36,815 bases of DNA, taken from Candidatus Synechococcus spongiarum SP3 (GTDB lineage: Bacteria; Cyanobacteriota; Cyanobacteriia; PCC-6307; Cyanobiaceae). Both the position numbers and the translations under genes were made by a program. The stretch is taken from positions 1-36,815 of the forward strand of contig JXQG01000015.1 in the NCBI GenBank assembly GCA_001007665.1. The letters are read 5' to 3'. The notes under the pieces are model-generated. The model saw only the letters and a program-made list of their open reading frames with translations, had not been told where the DNA came from and did not search any database. This document shows, one piece after another, positions 17,756 to 25,187 of the stretch (within the stretch, counting starts at the first letter, position 1; each line of letters starts with the position of its first letter).

Positions 17756-19261
17756 ATGGTGGTCGTGATCTTGACGCAGAGCACGCAACAGCAGGCGTCA
17801 GGTCCCGCTCGCCAGAAGAGCAGGAGGAGCGGCCGCCTCCGGACCGAAGGGCAGCCGGGGCGACGGCGACGGCCCCCGATCCTGGACAGGTCCTGCAAGG
17901 CGCTCCGATGGCTCTCACCAGGTCTCCTGGTCAAGCGCTGGATGCTCACCAGTGCCTTGGGTCTCCTGTTGCTGGCTCTGGGCAGTGCCATCTGGGCCAA
18001 CCTGAAGCCGGTGTACTGGATCCTGGAGACCATCGAGCGGACCCTGGCCGGCATCACCCAGGTGTTCCCCTACCAGTTGACCGGTCCCCTGGTGCTGCTC
18101 AGTGGCCTGGTCCTCATCTTTCTGGGCCAGAGCCGCACCGTCGGATCGATCCAGCAGGCCCTGGCCCCCAACCAGGATCGACCCTTGGTGGATGCCCTGC
18201 TGGCGCAGCGCCGCCTCAATCGGGGACCCAGCATTGTGGCCATTGGCGGAGGCACCGGCCTGGCCACGATGCTCAGTGGCCTGAAGCGCTACAGCAGCAG
18301 CATTACCGCCATTGTCACCATGACTGACGACGGGGGCAGCAGTGGCCGCCTGCGCCGTGATCTGGGTATTCAGCCCCCTGGAGATATTCGCAATTGCCTC
18401 ACTGCCCTGGCCAAGGAGGAACAGCTGCTCACCCAGCTCTTCCGCTACCGCTTTGCCTCTGGTAAGGGCTTGGAAGGCCACAGCCTGGGCAACCTGTTCC
18501 TCTCGGCCTTGACCACCATCACCGGCAATCTGGAGTCCGCCGTTGCCGCCAGCAGTCGGGTGCTGAACATTCAAGGGCAGGTGGTGCCGGCTACCAACGC
18601 CGATGTGCAACTCTGGGCCCAACTGGAGGACGGCCGCCTCATTGAGGGGGAATCCCGAATCAGCGGAGCGGGGGGCCGGATCCACCGGGTGGGATGCCGG
18701 CCGGCGGCGCCGCCGGCGCTCCCCAGGGCCCTGGAGGCCATCCGCCAGGCGGACTTGATTTTGCTGGGTCCTGGCAGTTTGTACACGTCGCTGCTGCCCA
18801 ATTTGCTGGTGCCCCAGCTTGTGAAGGAAATCAGCCGCTCTCCAGCCGCCAAGCTCTACATCTGCAACCTCATGACCCAGCCCGGTGAAACCGATGGGTT
18901 GGACGTGTGGGACCACGTGGCGGCCATTGGCCAGCACCTGGGCCGTCAAGGCGTCACGCCCTGGTTGTTTCCCGATGTGCTGGCCCACAGTGGTCACCTG
19001 GATCGCCCCTTGGTGGAGCGCTATCGGTCCGCAGGCTCCGAGCCCGTAACCTGTCCCGTGGACAAACTCAGGGCAAAAGGCTTGCGGCCCCATCTGGCCA
19101 TGATGCATGCTCGGGTTGAGTCCCTCAACGAGGATTCGGCCAGCAAGAGCCTGCGCCACGACCCCGTACGGCTGGCACGGGCCGTGATGCGATTCTACCG
19201 TCGGCACCAGCGGCGTCAGCAGCGCGGCGAGAGCAGCGCCCAACAACCACTCCATCCCTGA
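17756..19261 (+). CDS. YvcK/CofD-like gluconeogenesis factor with N-terminal membrane helices
   Basis: A 501-residue protein of the YvcK family (UDP-sugar-binding relatives of CofD, needed for normal cell shape or gluconeogenic growth in Bacillus). Residues 1-60 are basic and low-complexity. Then come two hydrophobic helices, the first LTSALGLLLLALGSAIW and the second with LVLLSGLVLIFLG (about 63-120). The core begins at IVAIGGGTGLATMLSGLKRY, with IVTMTDDGGSSGRLRRDLGI, PPGDIRNCLTALA, LEGHSLGNLFLSAL and LILLGPGSLYTSLLPNLLVP. A membrane-anchored form is usual in cyanobacteria. It ends 14 bp before the osmC-like gene on the same strand. Confidence 0.93.
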   Translation: MVVVILTQSTQQQASGPARQKSRRSGRLRTEGQPGRRRRPPILDRSCKALRWLSPGLLVKRWMLTSALGLLLLALGSAIWANLKPVYWILETIERTLAGITQVFPYQLTGPLVLLSGLVLIFLGQSRTVGSIQQALAPNQDRPLVDALLAQRRLNRGPSIVAIGGGTGLATMLSGLKRYSSSITAIVTMTDDGGSSGRLRRDLGIQPPGDIRNCLTALAKEEQLLTQLFRYRFASGKGLEGHSLGNLFLSALTTITGNLESAVAASSRVLNIQGQVVPATNADVQLWAQLEDGRLIEGESRISGAGGRIHRVGCRPAAPPALPRALEAIRQADLILLGPGSLYTSLLPNLLVPQLVKEISRSPAAKLYICNLMTQPGETDGLDVWDHVAAIGQHLGRQGVTPWLFPDVLAHSGHLDRPLVERYRSAGSEPVTCPVDKLRAKGLRPHLAMMHARVESLNEDSASKSLRHDPVRLARAVMRFYRRHQRRQQRGESSAQQPLHP

Positions 19262-19275
19262 TCACCGCCACCCCC

Positions 19276-19695
19276 ATGAGCACAGTCGTCACCTGCCGGT
19301 ATCTCGGTGATCTGGAGACGGAAGCCCGCCATGAAGGCTCGGCAACCCATCTGCGCACCGACGCCCTACTGGACAACAACGGCAAAGCCCGTACGTTTTC
19401 CCCCACGGATTTACTGGCCACAGCTCTGGGCGCCTGCCTGCTCACCATCATGGGCATCACGGCCTGCAACCATGGGTTCGAACTGGAGCCCTGCGCCGCT
19501 GACGTGGTGAAAACCATGAGCACCACCTCACCCCGCCGGGTGGACAGCCGGGCGGCGCGGGTGGCGCTGCCGTAAGGTCTCAGCCGTCACCAGCGACAAC
19601 TCCTGATGCAGGCCGCCCTGCATTGCCCCGTCATGAACAGTATTGGTTCTGGAATCAAGATCACGACGGAGTTCGTGGATTGCCTTCAGGGATAG
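19276..19695 (+). pseudogene. OsmC-family gene with one in-frame stop
   Basis: OsmC/Ohr-like proteins are small peroxide-stress enzymes with a conserved cysteine pair. The frame from ATG 19276 reads YLGDLETEARHEGS and FSPTDLLATALGACLLTIMG (first Cys), ending at a TAA at 19573-19575 after 99 residues. The same frame continues past the stop with LSRHQRQLLMQAALHCPVMN, the OsmC C-terminal signature with the second reactive Cys. It then reads SIGSGIKITTEFVD, to a TAG at 19693. Without the TAA it would encode 139 residues, the normal length. A truncated product would lack the second Cys. Recent nonsense mutation or a sequencing error are both possible. Confidence 0.85.
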
Positions 19696-19717
19696 AGGCG
19701 AAGAACGACGGAACAGA

Positions 19718-20956
19718 TCACCATCCATCACCCGGCGCAAGGCGGAGAACTCGGCCGTCCCGCTCATCGTCGGTCAAGGCATAGACAACACCGTCAGGCC
19801 CTGCGGCCACATCGCGGATGCGTTGCCCCTCATCGGCAATGAGTCGCTCCTCGTGGATCACCGACTCGCCATCCAGCTCCAGACGAAGAATGGCACGGGC
19901 CCTGAGGCCAGACACCAGCAGGTTGCCCTGCCAGTCTGGAAATGTCCTGGAGCCGTAGAAGGCGATGCCGCCAGGCGCAATGGCCGGGGTCCATGTGGCG
20001 ACGGGATCCTCCAGCCCCGGCGCCGACCTGAACCCACGCCCTACCGGACGGCCGGAATACTCCACCCCGTGGGACACCAGGGGCCAACCGTAATTCCCCC
20101 CTGGCTTGACCACGTTCAGTTCATCACCACCCCGTGGGCCGTGTTCACTGATCCACAGCTTGCCCGTCTCCGGGTGGATTGCCGCGCCCTGGACATTGCG
20201 GTGTCCATGGGACCAGACTTCCGGCAGGGCGTCGTCGCGGCCAATGAACGGGTTGTCGCCGGGCGCTGTGCCGTCGGGTTGCAGCCGCACCACCTTGCCC
20301 AGGTGGGAGCGGAGATCCTGGGCCTGTTGCCGCCATGGGTCCCGGAACCGTTCCCCAAGCGTCACAAACATGGTTCCATCCCTGGCGAAGACCACCCGGG
20401 CGCCAAAGTGCAGACGACCTGGATAGCGGGGTAGCTGCCGAAAGACAACGGTGACCCCTTTGAGAGTTGTTCCATCGGCAGAGAGCCGCGCCCGGGCCAC
20501 CGCAGTGGAGTTGGCGCCGTCGGAGGCTGGTTCGCTGTAGGCCAGCCAGAGCAGGCGGTTGCTGGCAAATGCCGGATCCACGGTCACATCCAGCAGCCCC
20601 CCCTGCCCCACATCCGCCACTGGGGGAACACCACCCAGCGGCGCCGACAGATTGCCCTCCTGATCCAGGATCCTGAGCCGGCCGGGTTTTTCCGTGAGGA
20701 TCATGGCGCCGTTGGGGAGCATGTCCATTCCCCATGGCTGCGCAAGACCTCGGGCCACCACACTGAGAAGTACAGGACCCTTCTCGGTTGTCACGGTGCG
20801 GGTCTGGGCGCTGGAGAGTTCCGGCATGAACGGCAGGAGGACGGACGCCACCAGGGTCAGAACGATTCTTCCCAAGGGGTCCACCACAGTTTTCACGACG
20901 GCCTTGACGGCAAGCCTCAAATGTAGGGTTACCAGAAGGCTTGTCGTTGACACCAT
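19718..20956 (-). CDS. PQQ-dependent aldose sugar dehydrogenase
   Basis: A 412-residue secreted beta-propeller of the soluble glucose/aldose dehydrogenase type (YliI/GDH-B). These oxidise sugars with pyrroloquinoline quinone in the periplasm. The N-terminus has a signal-like hydrophobic segment (LGRIVLTLVASVLLPFMPE) followed by SSAQTR. Core motifs are GLAQPWGMDMLPNGAMILTE, GGLLDVTVDPAFASNRLLWL, SHGHRNVQGAAIHP, WISEHGPRGGDELNVVKPGG and NYGWPLVSHG, which carry the PQQ- and calcium-binding sites. I take ATG 20956; a GTG at 20977 is in frame. That ATG overlaps the start codon of the divergent metallophosphoesterase within one CCATGG. Confidence 0.9.
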   Translation of the reverse strand: MVSTTSLLVTLHLRLAVKAVVKTVVDPLGRIVLTLVASVLLPFMPELSSAQTRTVTTEKGPVLLSVVARGLAQPWGMDMLPNGAMILTEKPGRLRILDQEGNLSAPLGGVPPVADVGQGGLLDVTVDPAFASNRLLWLAYSEPASDGANSTAVARARLSADGTTLKGVTVVFRQLPRYPGRLHFGARVVFARDGTMFVTLGERFRDPWRQQAQDLRSHLGKVVRLQPDGTAPGDNPFIGRDDALPEVWSHGHRNVQGAAIHPETGKLWISEHGPRGGDELNVVKPGGNYGWPLVSHGVEYSGRPVGRGFRSAPGLEDPVATWTPAIAPGGIAFYGSRTFPDWQGNLLVSGLRARAILRLELDGESVIHEERLIADEGQRIRDVAAGPDGVVYALTDDERDGRVLRLAPGDGW

Positions 20957-21761
20957 GGCGATGGCGCTCCCCACCACCCATGGGGAACAATCTCCAGCCA
21001 GCTCAGCGCCCCACCGCGCCCTGTTTCTCGGCGACGTTCACCTGGGCACCAGGCGGACAGAGGCCCGGCGTCTTCTCCAGCAGCTCAAGGCCCATCCCAG
21101 CGAGCGGCTGGTGCTGGTGGGGGACATCCTCGACTGCACCGCATGGCGAAAGCGCGGTGCGGTGTTCAGCCCCGGTGAGGTGGAGCTGTTGCTTTGGCTC
21201 GTGGCCGCCGCTGCCGAGCGCCCAGTGATCTGGATTCTGGGGAACCACGAACATCCCCTTCGGAAAGCCATGGGTCCAGATGTCATGGAGACCATCGCGA
21301 ACGACGCGCCATGGCTCCGGATCGGCCGCCGCTACATTCACCAGACGAAAGACGGTCAGCGGCTGGCGGTCATCCATGGGGACTGCCTGGGTCACGGCTC
21401 TGGCCGCTGGCAGCGCCTGGATTATTGGGGGTATCAGGTCCTGGTTGAGCTGGAACGCTGGAGCCGCCGCCTGGGGTTGCCGAGCCCCACCTTGGCGGTG
21501 CAACAGGGCCGGGGAGGGCAGCAGGTGATTGCCGCCTTCCACCGGGATGCGGCCGCCTGGGCGCAGCGCCATGGCTTCGATGGGGTGATCTGTGGCCACA
21601 TTCACAGTGCCTGCCTGGAGGATCACGCACCCGTGCGGGTGCTGAACACCGGCTGCTGGACCCATCCACCCGGTACCTTCCTTGTGGAAACAGCCGATGG
21701 CCGTTGGCAACTCCGGGACGGCCATGGCCACCTCCTGACCCAGTTGGGGGAGGAAAGTTGA
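20955..21761 (+). CDS. Calcineurin-like metallophosphoesterase (LpxH-like, COG2908)
   Basis: A 268-residue metallophosphoesterase with all the signature residues. These are the D-x-H motif FLGDVHLGTRR (Asp27, His29), LVGDILDCTAW, the GNHE motif ILGNHEHPLRK, VIHGDCLGHGS, and the H-x-H motif GVICGHIHSACLED. Members are UDP-2,3-diacylglucosamine diphosphatases (lipid A synthesis) or related phosphoesterases of unknown substrate, and the sequence does not separate them. The start is ATG 20955. A second ATG at 20961 is also possible and would avoid overlap with the divergent gene. Decayed IS sequence follows directly downstream. Confidence 0.88.
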   Translation: MAMALPTTHGEQSPASSAPHRALFLGDVHLGTRRTEARRLLQQLKAHPSERLVLVGDILDCTAWRKRGAVFSPGEVELLLWLVAAAAERPVIWILGNHEHPLRKAMGPDVMETIANDAPWLRIGRRYIHQTKDGQRLAVIHGDCLGHGSGRWQRLDYWGYQVLVELERWSRRLGLPSPTLAVQQGRGGQQVIAAFHRDAAAWAQRHGFDGVICGHIHSACLEDHAPVRVLNTGCWTHPPGTFLVETADGRWQLRDGHGHLLTQLGEES

Positions 21762-21764
21762 ATG

Positions 21765-22000
21765 AACTGAGGGTCAGGACTCACCACCAGAAGACGAGGG
21801 TGGTCCCAGGAGAACGGCAGAGCGGAAGGGATGGACACAGCGGTCGCAGCGTGTGGCCATACTGCGCCAGTCCTTTGGCATAGCCCTTCTACTGATCTTG
21901 ACGATGGGTGACCATATCAGCAAGTCTCAGGCCGTCATAGACCACAAAACGCACGGCTTTGCGGACGATGGAGGATCTGAATTTGCTCAGATCCCTGGCA
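21765..22000 (-). pseudogene. IS5-family transposase C-terminal remnant
   Basis: On the minus strand the translation includes PKDWRSMATRCDRCVHPFRS and AVLLG, then shifts frame to TTLVFWW with a stop at about 21768. IS5 (IS427-like) transposases end with G-R-L-K-D-W-R-R-x-A-T-R-Y-D-R-C followed by a short hydrophobic helix, F-W-L and stop. Two stops lie upstream in the same frame, so only debris of the catalytic region remains. The outer limit near 22000 is uncertain. This may be the missing C-terminal kind of the remnant found at 11905-12222. Confidence 0.6.
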
Positions 22001-22373
22001 AACGGAATTGCCCCAAGGTTGATGGTATTCCAATGGTTGCCCACATCCTTCCGGATCAGGTGGTCCGCAACAAGCTTCTCGCCCCCTGCCGGTTATCTGG
22101 CAAGGGTTGTTGGGTCAAGTCAAAATAGTTTGCATAGCCCAGCAACGATAAAACATCATCGCCAGATAGAAATTGTGCAGCCGGCCCGCTTTCCCATGAA
22201 TAAGGGTGCAGCTCGGCCCACAGGAGGCGGCGCTACTTGGGATGACCTGACAGGGGAATCGTTGCGCTGCCGGCCCGCACATATGCCGTGCGCTCAACCT
22301 CCACCGGGCTGGTGGGCGGCGATTTTTCGGCGGGCTGCTCAACGGGTACCCGTCACAGGCGAACGAAAACGTT
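22001..22373. other. Gene-free stretch in the degraded island
   Basis: No family was recognised on either strand. Frames up to about 97 residues exist, for example 22115-22408 minus, but they have Cys/Pro-rich composition, no ribosome-binding site and no motif. It is probably decayed sequence between the IS5 remnant and the mosaic open frame. Confidence 0.4.
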
Positions 22374-22558
22374 GAGAAGCGGAAAAACAAGATGTAGAAG
22401 CTATACAATATGACATCAGTAGGGTAAGTTTACTTGCTCAGGTCCCACAGCTTGTGGATTCTGGATCTCCTCTTCGTCAAACACTCCAAAACGAGTTGAA
22501 TCGGATTCTTTCTACCTACGACGATTCATATACGGTCAGGCTTGATGTAAGGCCATAA
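22374..22558 (+). pseudogene. Orphan open frame fragment, no start codon
   Basis: Between a TGA and the TAA at 22556 the frame encodes about 60 residues of coding-like, moderately charged sequence. It includes EAIQYDISRVSLLAQVPQLV, LRQTLQNELNRILS and TYDDSYTVRLDVRP. There is no ATG, GTG start or ribosome-binding site, and the stretch is more AT-rich than its surroundings. It is in frame with the next fragment across the TAA. The family is not recognised. It is best read as the tail of a gene whose front was lost. Confidence 0.35.
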
Positions 22559-22567
22559 GGGAGGAGT

Positions 22568-22843
22568 GTGACCGTCAGCATATCCAGCGATCACCCTGAC
22601 GCCTTTGCCATCACCCCTGACAACTGGAACCAACCCCAGGAAGTCCAGGTCAGGCTCGCCTTCACTATCCAGAACTACATTAGCGGAACGGCATCGGGCA
22701 TCATCGGTGCGGTCCAGATGGCCTGTGGCGGAGGAGCGGAAAGCCTGATTATCTATTTCGGTGCCGTCCTTGCGATGATGATCGCCATGGCCGTGCTCTC
22801 CTTGGCAGCCATTTTGTTTGTCCTGCGGGTCGAGGCAAGGTGA
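22568..22843 (+). pseudogene. Chimeric fragment: surface-repeat piece fused to MFS C-terminus
   Basis: An open frame from GTG 22568 (91 residues). Its first 30 residues, VTVSISSDHPDAFAITPDNW then NQPQEVQV, resemble the repeat of large secreted or adhesin-like proteins: S-S-D-N-x-D-x-x-V-S-P, then N-W-x-x-P-Q-x-V-x-V. Residues from about 33 on, GTASGIIGAVQMACGGGAES plus two hydrophobic helices ending in LFVLRVEAR, resemble the last helices of a Bcr/CflA-type multidrug MFS exporter (motif G-T-A-S-x-L-x-G). The two halves belong to unrelated families. I read this as an accidental junction of two gene remnants. Confidence 0.5.
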
Positions 22844-22981
22844 CGCCGCGTCGAGGACGCGGCTCACTCAATGCGCGCCGCAACATCCACCAGAACCTGC
22901 CGCTGCTGGGGGCGAATCGTCTCTACCGCCTGTTGCACCCGTCTTGGAACAATCTCTGCTCTCATACAGTCAATCCCTATT

Positions 22982-23533
22982 TCAGCCCTGACCGTCCGGC
23001 GTTTCGGGGAAGGACAAACGACGATACTCGGCATAGGTCTTCGGTTTCGGTCCCGGCTGCGCCTCTAACCAGTTCCAGGCTTTGAGCGCGTCTTTCTCAG
23101 GGATACCGGCATTGGCTGGATCGGCTCTGAAATCTGTCTTCTTGCGCCGCCAGTCATTGAGCCAGTACCATTGGCCCGACTTTCGACCGAATCCCGGTGC
23201 CTCGGCACGTACGAGTTCCAGCAGGAATGACTTAGTTTTCTTGTCATCGACATAGTTGGCGACGACCATGTCGGACGTTAGCTTGTCGCACGCCTGGCCG
23301 GCTTTACGTGGCATGACCGGTTTGCAGTCGGGCACCTTCCCCGTCCGTAGGAATTGCCGAATCAAATTCTCCAGTTCGATCTTGCGAAAATTGCCGACAG
23401 GGATTCCAACCTCGCGGGCAAAGGCCTTCAGGTCGGCGGCGTAAAAGTATCCGTTGTCGAATTCCTCGATGCTCATCTCTCGATGAAGCGTGCTCGTTCG
23501 GATCGTCTTAGTACTCATTGTTGCAAGTATCAT
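22982..23533 (-). CDS. SAP-domain protein of unknown role
   Basis: A 183-residue soluble protein. Residues about 30-64 (FYAADLKAFAREVGIPVGNF then KIELENLIRQFLRTG) fit a SAP motif, a two-helix nucleic-acid-binding fold. The rest carries PRKAGQACDKLTSDMVVANY, FLLELVRAEAPGF and KSGQWYWLNDWRRKKTD, with a C-terminal KTYAEYRRLSF, and I recognise no further catalytic site. ATG 23533 has a good ribosome-binding site, AAGGTGA at 23543-23549, nine bases upstream. ATG 23518 is also in frame. The gene looks intact although both flanks are decayed mobile sequence, which suggests acquisition with a mobile element. A bacterial DNA-binding or defence-related role is possible but not shown. Confidence 0.7.
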   Translation of the reverse strand: MILATMSTKTIRTSTLHREMSIEEFDNGYFYAADLKAFAREVGIPVGNFRKIELENLIRQFLRTGKVPDCKPVMPRKAGQACDKLTSDMVVANYVDDKKTKSFLLELVRAEAPGFGRKSGQWYWLNDWRRKKTDFRADPANAGIPEKDALKAWNWLEAQPGPKPKTYAEYRRLSFPETPDGQG

Positions 23534-23589
23534 TGAAGCTCATCACCTTAGTAAGGCTGGCGCCGACCTTCTCCGCCGCCGCGACCAGG

Positions 23590-23757
23590 TGCGCACCGCA
23601 ATGGAGAGACTCCCGATCTGGCCACCTTAGCGGTACGTGATGACTCCCGCAATGGTCGAAGCGGTGAAAGACTTCCAGGGGCGAACGGGTATCCGTCCAA
23701 CGGGTAATCTTGACGGCCTGACCATACGAAACCTGATTCTCTATCCAGATTGACAAC
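23590..23757 (+). pseudogene. Peptidoglycan-binding-domain fragment
   Basis: The plus-strand frame reads AMERLPIWPP, a TAG at about 23628, then RYVMTPAMVEAVKDFQGRTG and IRPTGNLDGLTIRNL, ending at a TGA near 23755. The second part matches the PG_binding_1 helix pattern (V-x-A-V-x-x-F-Q-x-x-x-G-x-x-x-x-G-x-x-x-x-x-T). This domain is found in L,D-transpeptidases, lysins and other wall hydrolases. Only this one domain remains and the frame is broken on both sides. It lies between the SAP gene and an IS982 remnant. Confidence 0.45.
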
Positions 23758-23914
23758 GGCTTTTCTTCGTCCTCCACTAGTTCCTTACCACACCACCAAT
23801 CAGCCCCGAGACGCAGGCCCAGGCAGCAACCACAACTGCGCCAGGCCGTACGGGTCCCCTGGCTGTCTGAACTACGGGTGCTTGACCCTGCTAAGAATGG
23901 GCAAAACGAGGTCG

Positions 23915-24140
23915 CAGCACCATGGGCTGGTTCTACCGATGGAAGCCGCGACAACTGCAAACCATTGGAGACCATGACCACGGCACTACAAGGGAAGGTC
24001 TTCACTGATCAAGGCTATCTTCCCCGGTCGCTGCTGGAGCGCCTCCGGGCTTCCACTGGGTCACCAGCATTCGCCGCAACATGAAGAACGACCGGACGCC
24101 CAGGCTGGACAACGTGCTGTTGCGCAAACGATTCATCTAT
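23915..24140 (+). pseudogene. IS982-family transposase remnant
   Basis: Plus-strand pieces in two frames give [27 protein letters not shown] then LPRSLLERL. After a frameshift near 24050 they give [20 protein letters not shown] and VLLRKRF. IS982 transposases carry G-W-F-Y-G-F-K, then G-K-x-F-x-D-K-G-Y-x-x-x-x-L, then x-K-N-M-K-N, then D-x-x-L-L-R-K-R at corresponding spacing. The frame shift, the stop after RKRFIYG and the lost ends mark it as dead. It preserves the middle part; the remnant at the right edge of the window preserves the end of the same family. Confidence 0.7.
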
Positions 24141-24376
24141 GGGTAAGCCCCTGTGCAACACGCGGCTGGCCCACGTGCCCCAAAGACAAGGCCGCTTCAC
24201 CGTTGATGGGATGAATGGCTCTGTGACCGGGGTGTTCGGTCTCGCCGATCTGGCCTCGCTCCTCCATCAAGACGGCTCCGTCACGCTGCCAGACCAACGA
24301 CCCACATCCATCTCCAGCCCCACCCTTGCCCAAAAGCCCAAAGGGGTCGCACACGGGCTTGATCAACCGCTATCCA
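24141..24376. other. Interval before tRNA-Phe, no supported gene
   Basis: No intact gene. On the minus strand a 77-residue frame ends with [20 protein letters not shown] and [11 protein letters not shown], which loosely resembles the IS982 C-terminal pattern (E-H-S-R-H-R-S then A-x-P-R-V). It would be inverted relative to the adjoining remnant. The likeness is too weak to call. Confidence 0.3.
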
Positions 24377-24449
24377 TGCCAGGTCCCAGATTTGAACTGG
24401 GGACACGGCGATTTTCAGTCGCCTGCTCTACCAACTGAGCTAACCCGGC
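24377..24449 (-). tRNA. tRNA-Phe (GAA)
   Basis: A 73-nt cloverleaf on the minus strand. The acceptor stem GCCGGGT pairs with ACCTGGC (one G-U), with discriminator A. The D arm is GCTC-AGTTGGTAGA-GCAG. The anticodon stem is GGCGA/TCGCC, enclosing loop CTGAAAA with anticodon GAA. The T arm is CCCAG-TTCAAAT-CTGGG. The 3' CCA is not encoded; the gene ends with the discriminator base, followed by TGGATAG. It lies between the degraded IS island and comF, where tRNA genes often mark integration borders, but no duplicated tRNA end was found here. Confidence 0.95.
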
Positions 24450-24494
24450 AGACTTTGACCTGATGCTGGTCAGGCCAAAACCTTGCCCTCAATC

Positions 24495-25187
24495 TTAACC
24501 CACCGCGGGGCGGCGTGGACTCTTCGGGGGCGTGCGGGCCAGGCAGAGGAGCCCCGCCACAGGGATGTTGGCCGCCTCCAGGGGGGCAGCGGCAGCCATG
24601 GCGGTGCTGCCGGTGGTCAGGATGTCGTCCACCAGGAACACCATGCGCCCTTGCTGGCCTTGGGCAATGGAGAGAAGCCGAAAGGCATCCTGCAGGTTGC
24701 GGCGTCGGCCGCTGGCGCCCAAATGGTGCTGACCGGGGCGGGGTTGCTTTTTGAGCCACTGAACCTGGGGCCAGCCGGAGCATTGGCCAAGGCTCTGGCT
24801 AAATGCCTCCGGCAGTGGATTGCCCCGACGTTTCCAGCCGGGAATTGGCATCAGCACAGGTGGGGAACCCTCCCAGTTCAGGCCCGCCAGCAGGTGTTGC
24901 GCAGCACAGTGGAGCACGCCGGGCAAGGGATTCTGGCGGCAGGCAAGGAGTTGGCTGCGCCAACTCTGGTGATACAAACCCACCGCCCAGAACCGCATCG
25001 GCTCACTGCCGTGGAGCAAGGCTTCCGGCCAGGCCCACCTCTTCAGGCAGTCTCCGCAGGGGTGGTGACGATCCGTGGCGGCGCCGCCACAACAGGGACA
25101 TGTGGGCAGGGTGATCAGGTCTCGGCCCAGTCGCAAGAGCTGTGCCAGGGGCCGACCAGTGCTTGCTGGCGAGGGATTGCTGGCCAT
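24495..25187 (-). CDS. comF: ComF-family phosphoribosyltransferase-like protein
   Basis: A 230-residue ComF/GntX-type protein. ComF is needed for DNA uptake in competent bacteria, and other members have unproven roles. An N-terminal zinc-finger-like cluster is visible: CPCC at residues 30-33 and CGDC at 44-47. The C-terminal phosphoribosyltransferase domain has LMPIPGWKRRGNPLPEAFSQ, KKQPRPGQHHLGASGRRRNL and the PRPP-binding motif VFLVDDILTTGSTAMAAA. Start ATG at 25187 directly precedes the finger domain. The tRNA-Phe gene is 45 bp downstream and the DUF2470 gene upstream on the same strand. Confidence 0.9.
   Translation of the reverse strand: MASNPSPASTGRPLAQLLRLGRDLITLPTCPCCGGAATDRHHPCGDCLKRWAWPEALLHGSEPMRFWAVGLYHQSWRSQLLACRQNPLPGVLHCAAQHLLAGLNWEGSPPVLMPIPGWKRRGNPLPEAFSQSLGQCSGWPQVQWLKKQPRPGQHHLGASGRRRNLQDAFRLLSIAQGQQGRMVFLVDDILTTGSTAMAAAAPLEAANIPVAGLLCLARTPPKSPRRPAVG

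Noticed and set aside
22847-22862. Hairpin CCGCGT-CGAGG-ACGCGG as a terminator or CRISPR-like repeat
   Set aside because: Single short stem with no T-run and no repeats; no CRISPR array was seen anywhere in the window.
22874-22981. Minus-strand frame containing MRAEIVPRRVQQAVETIRPQ
   Set aside because: Looks coding-like but is short, with no ribosome-binding site and no family recognised.
24141-24366. Possible inverted IS982 C-terminus on the minus strand
   Set aside because: Only a loose likeness ([15 protein letters not shown]) to the IS982 end, without the conserved L-L-R-K-R lead. It may be coincidence.
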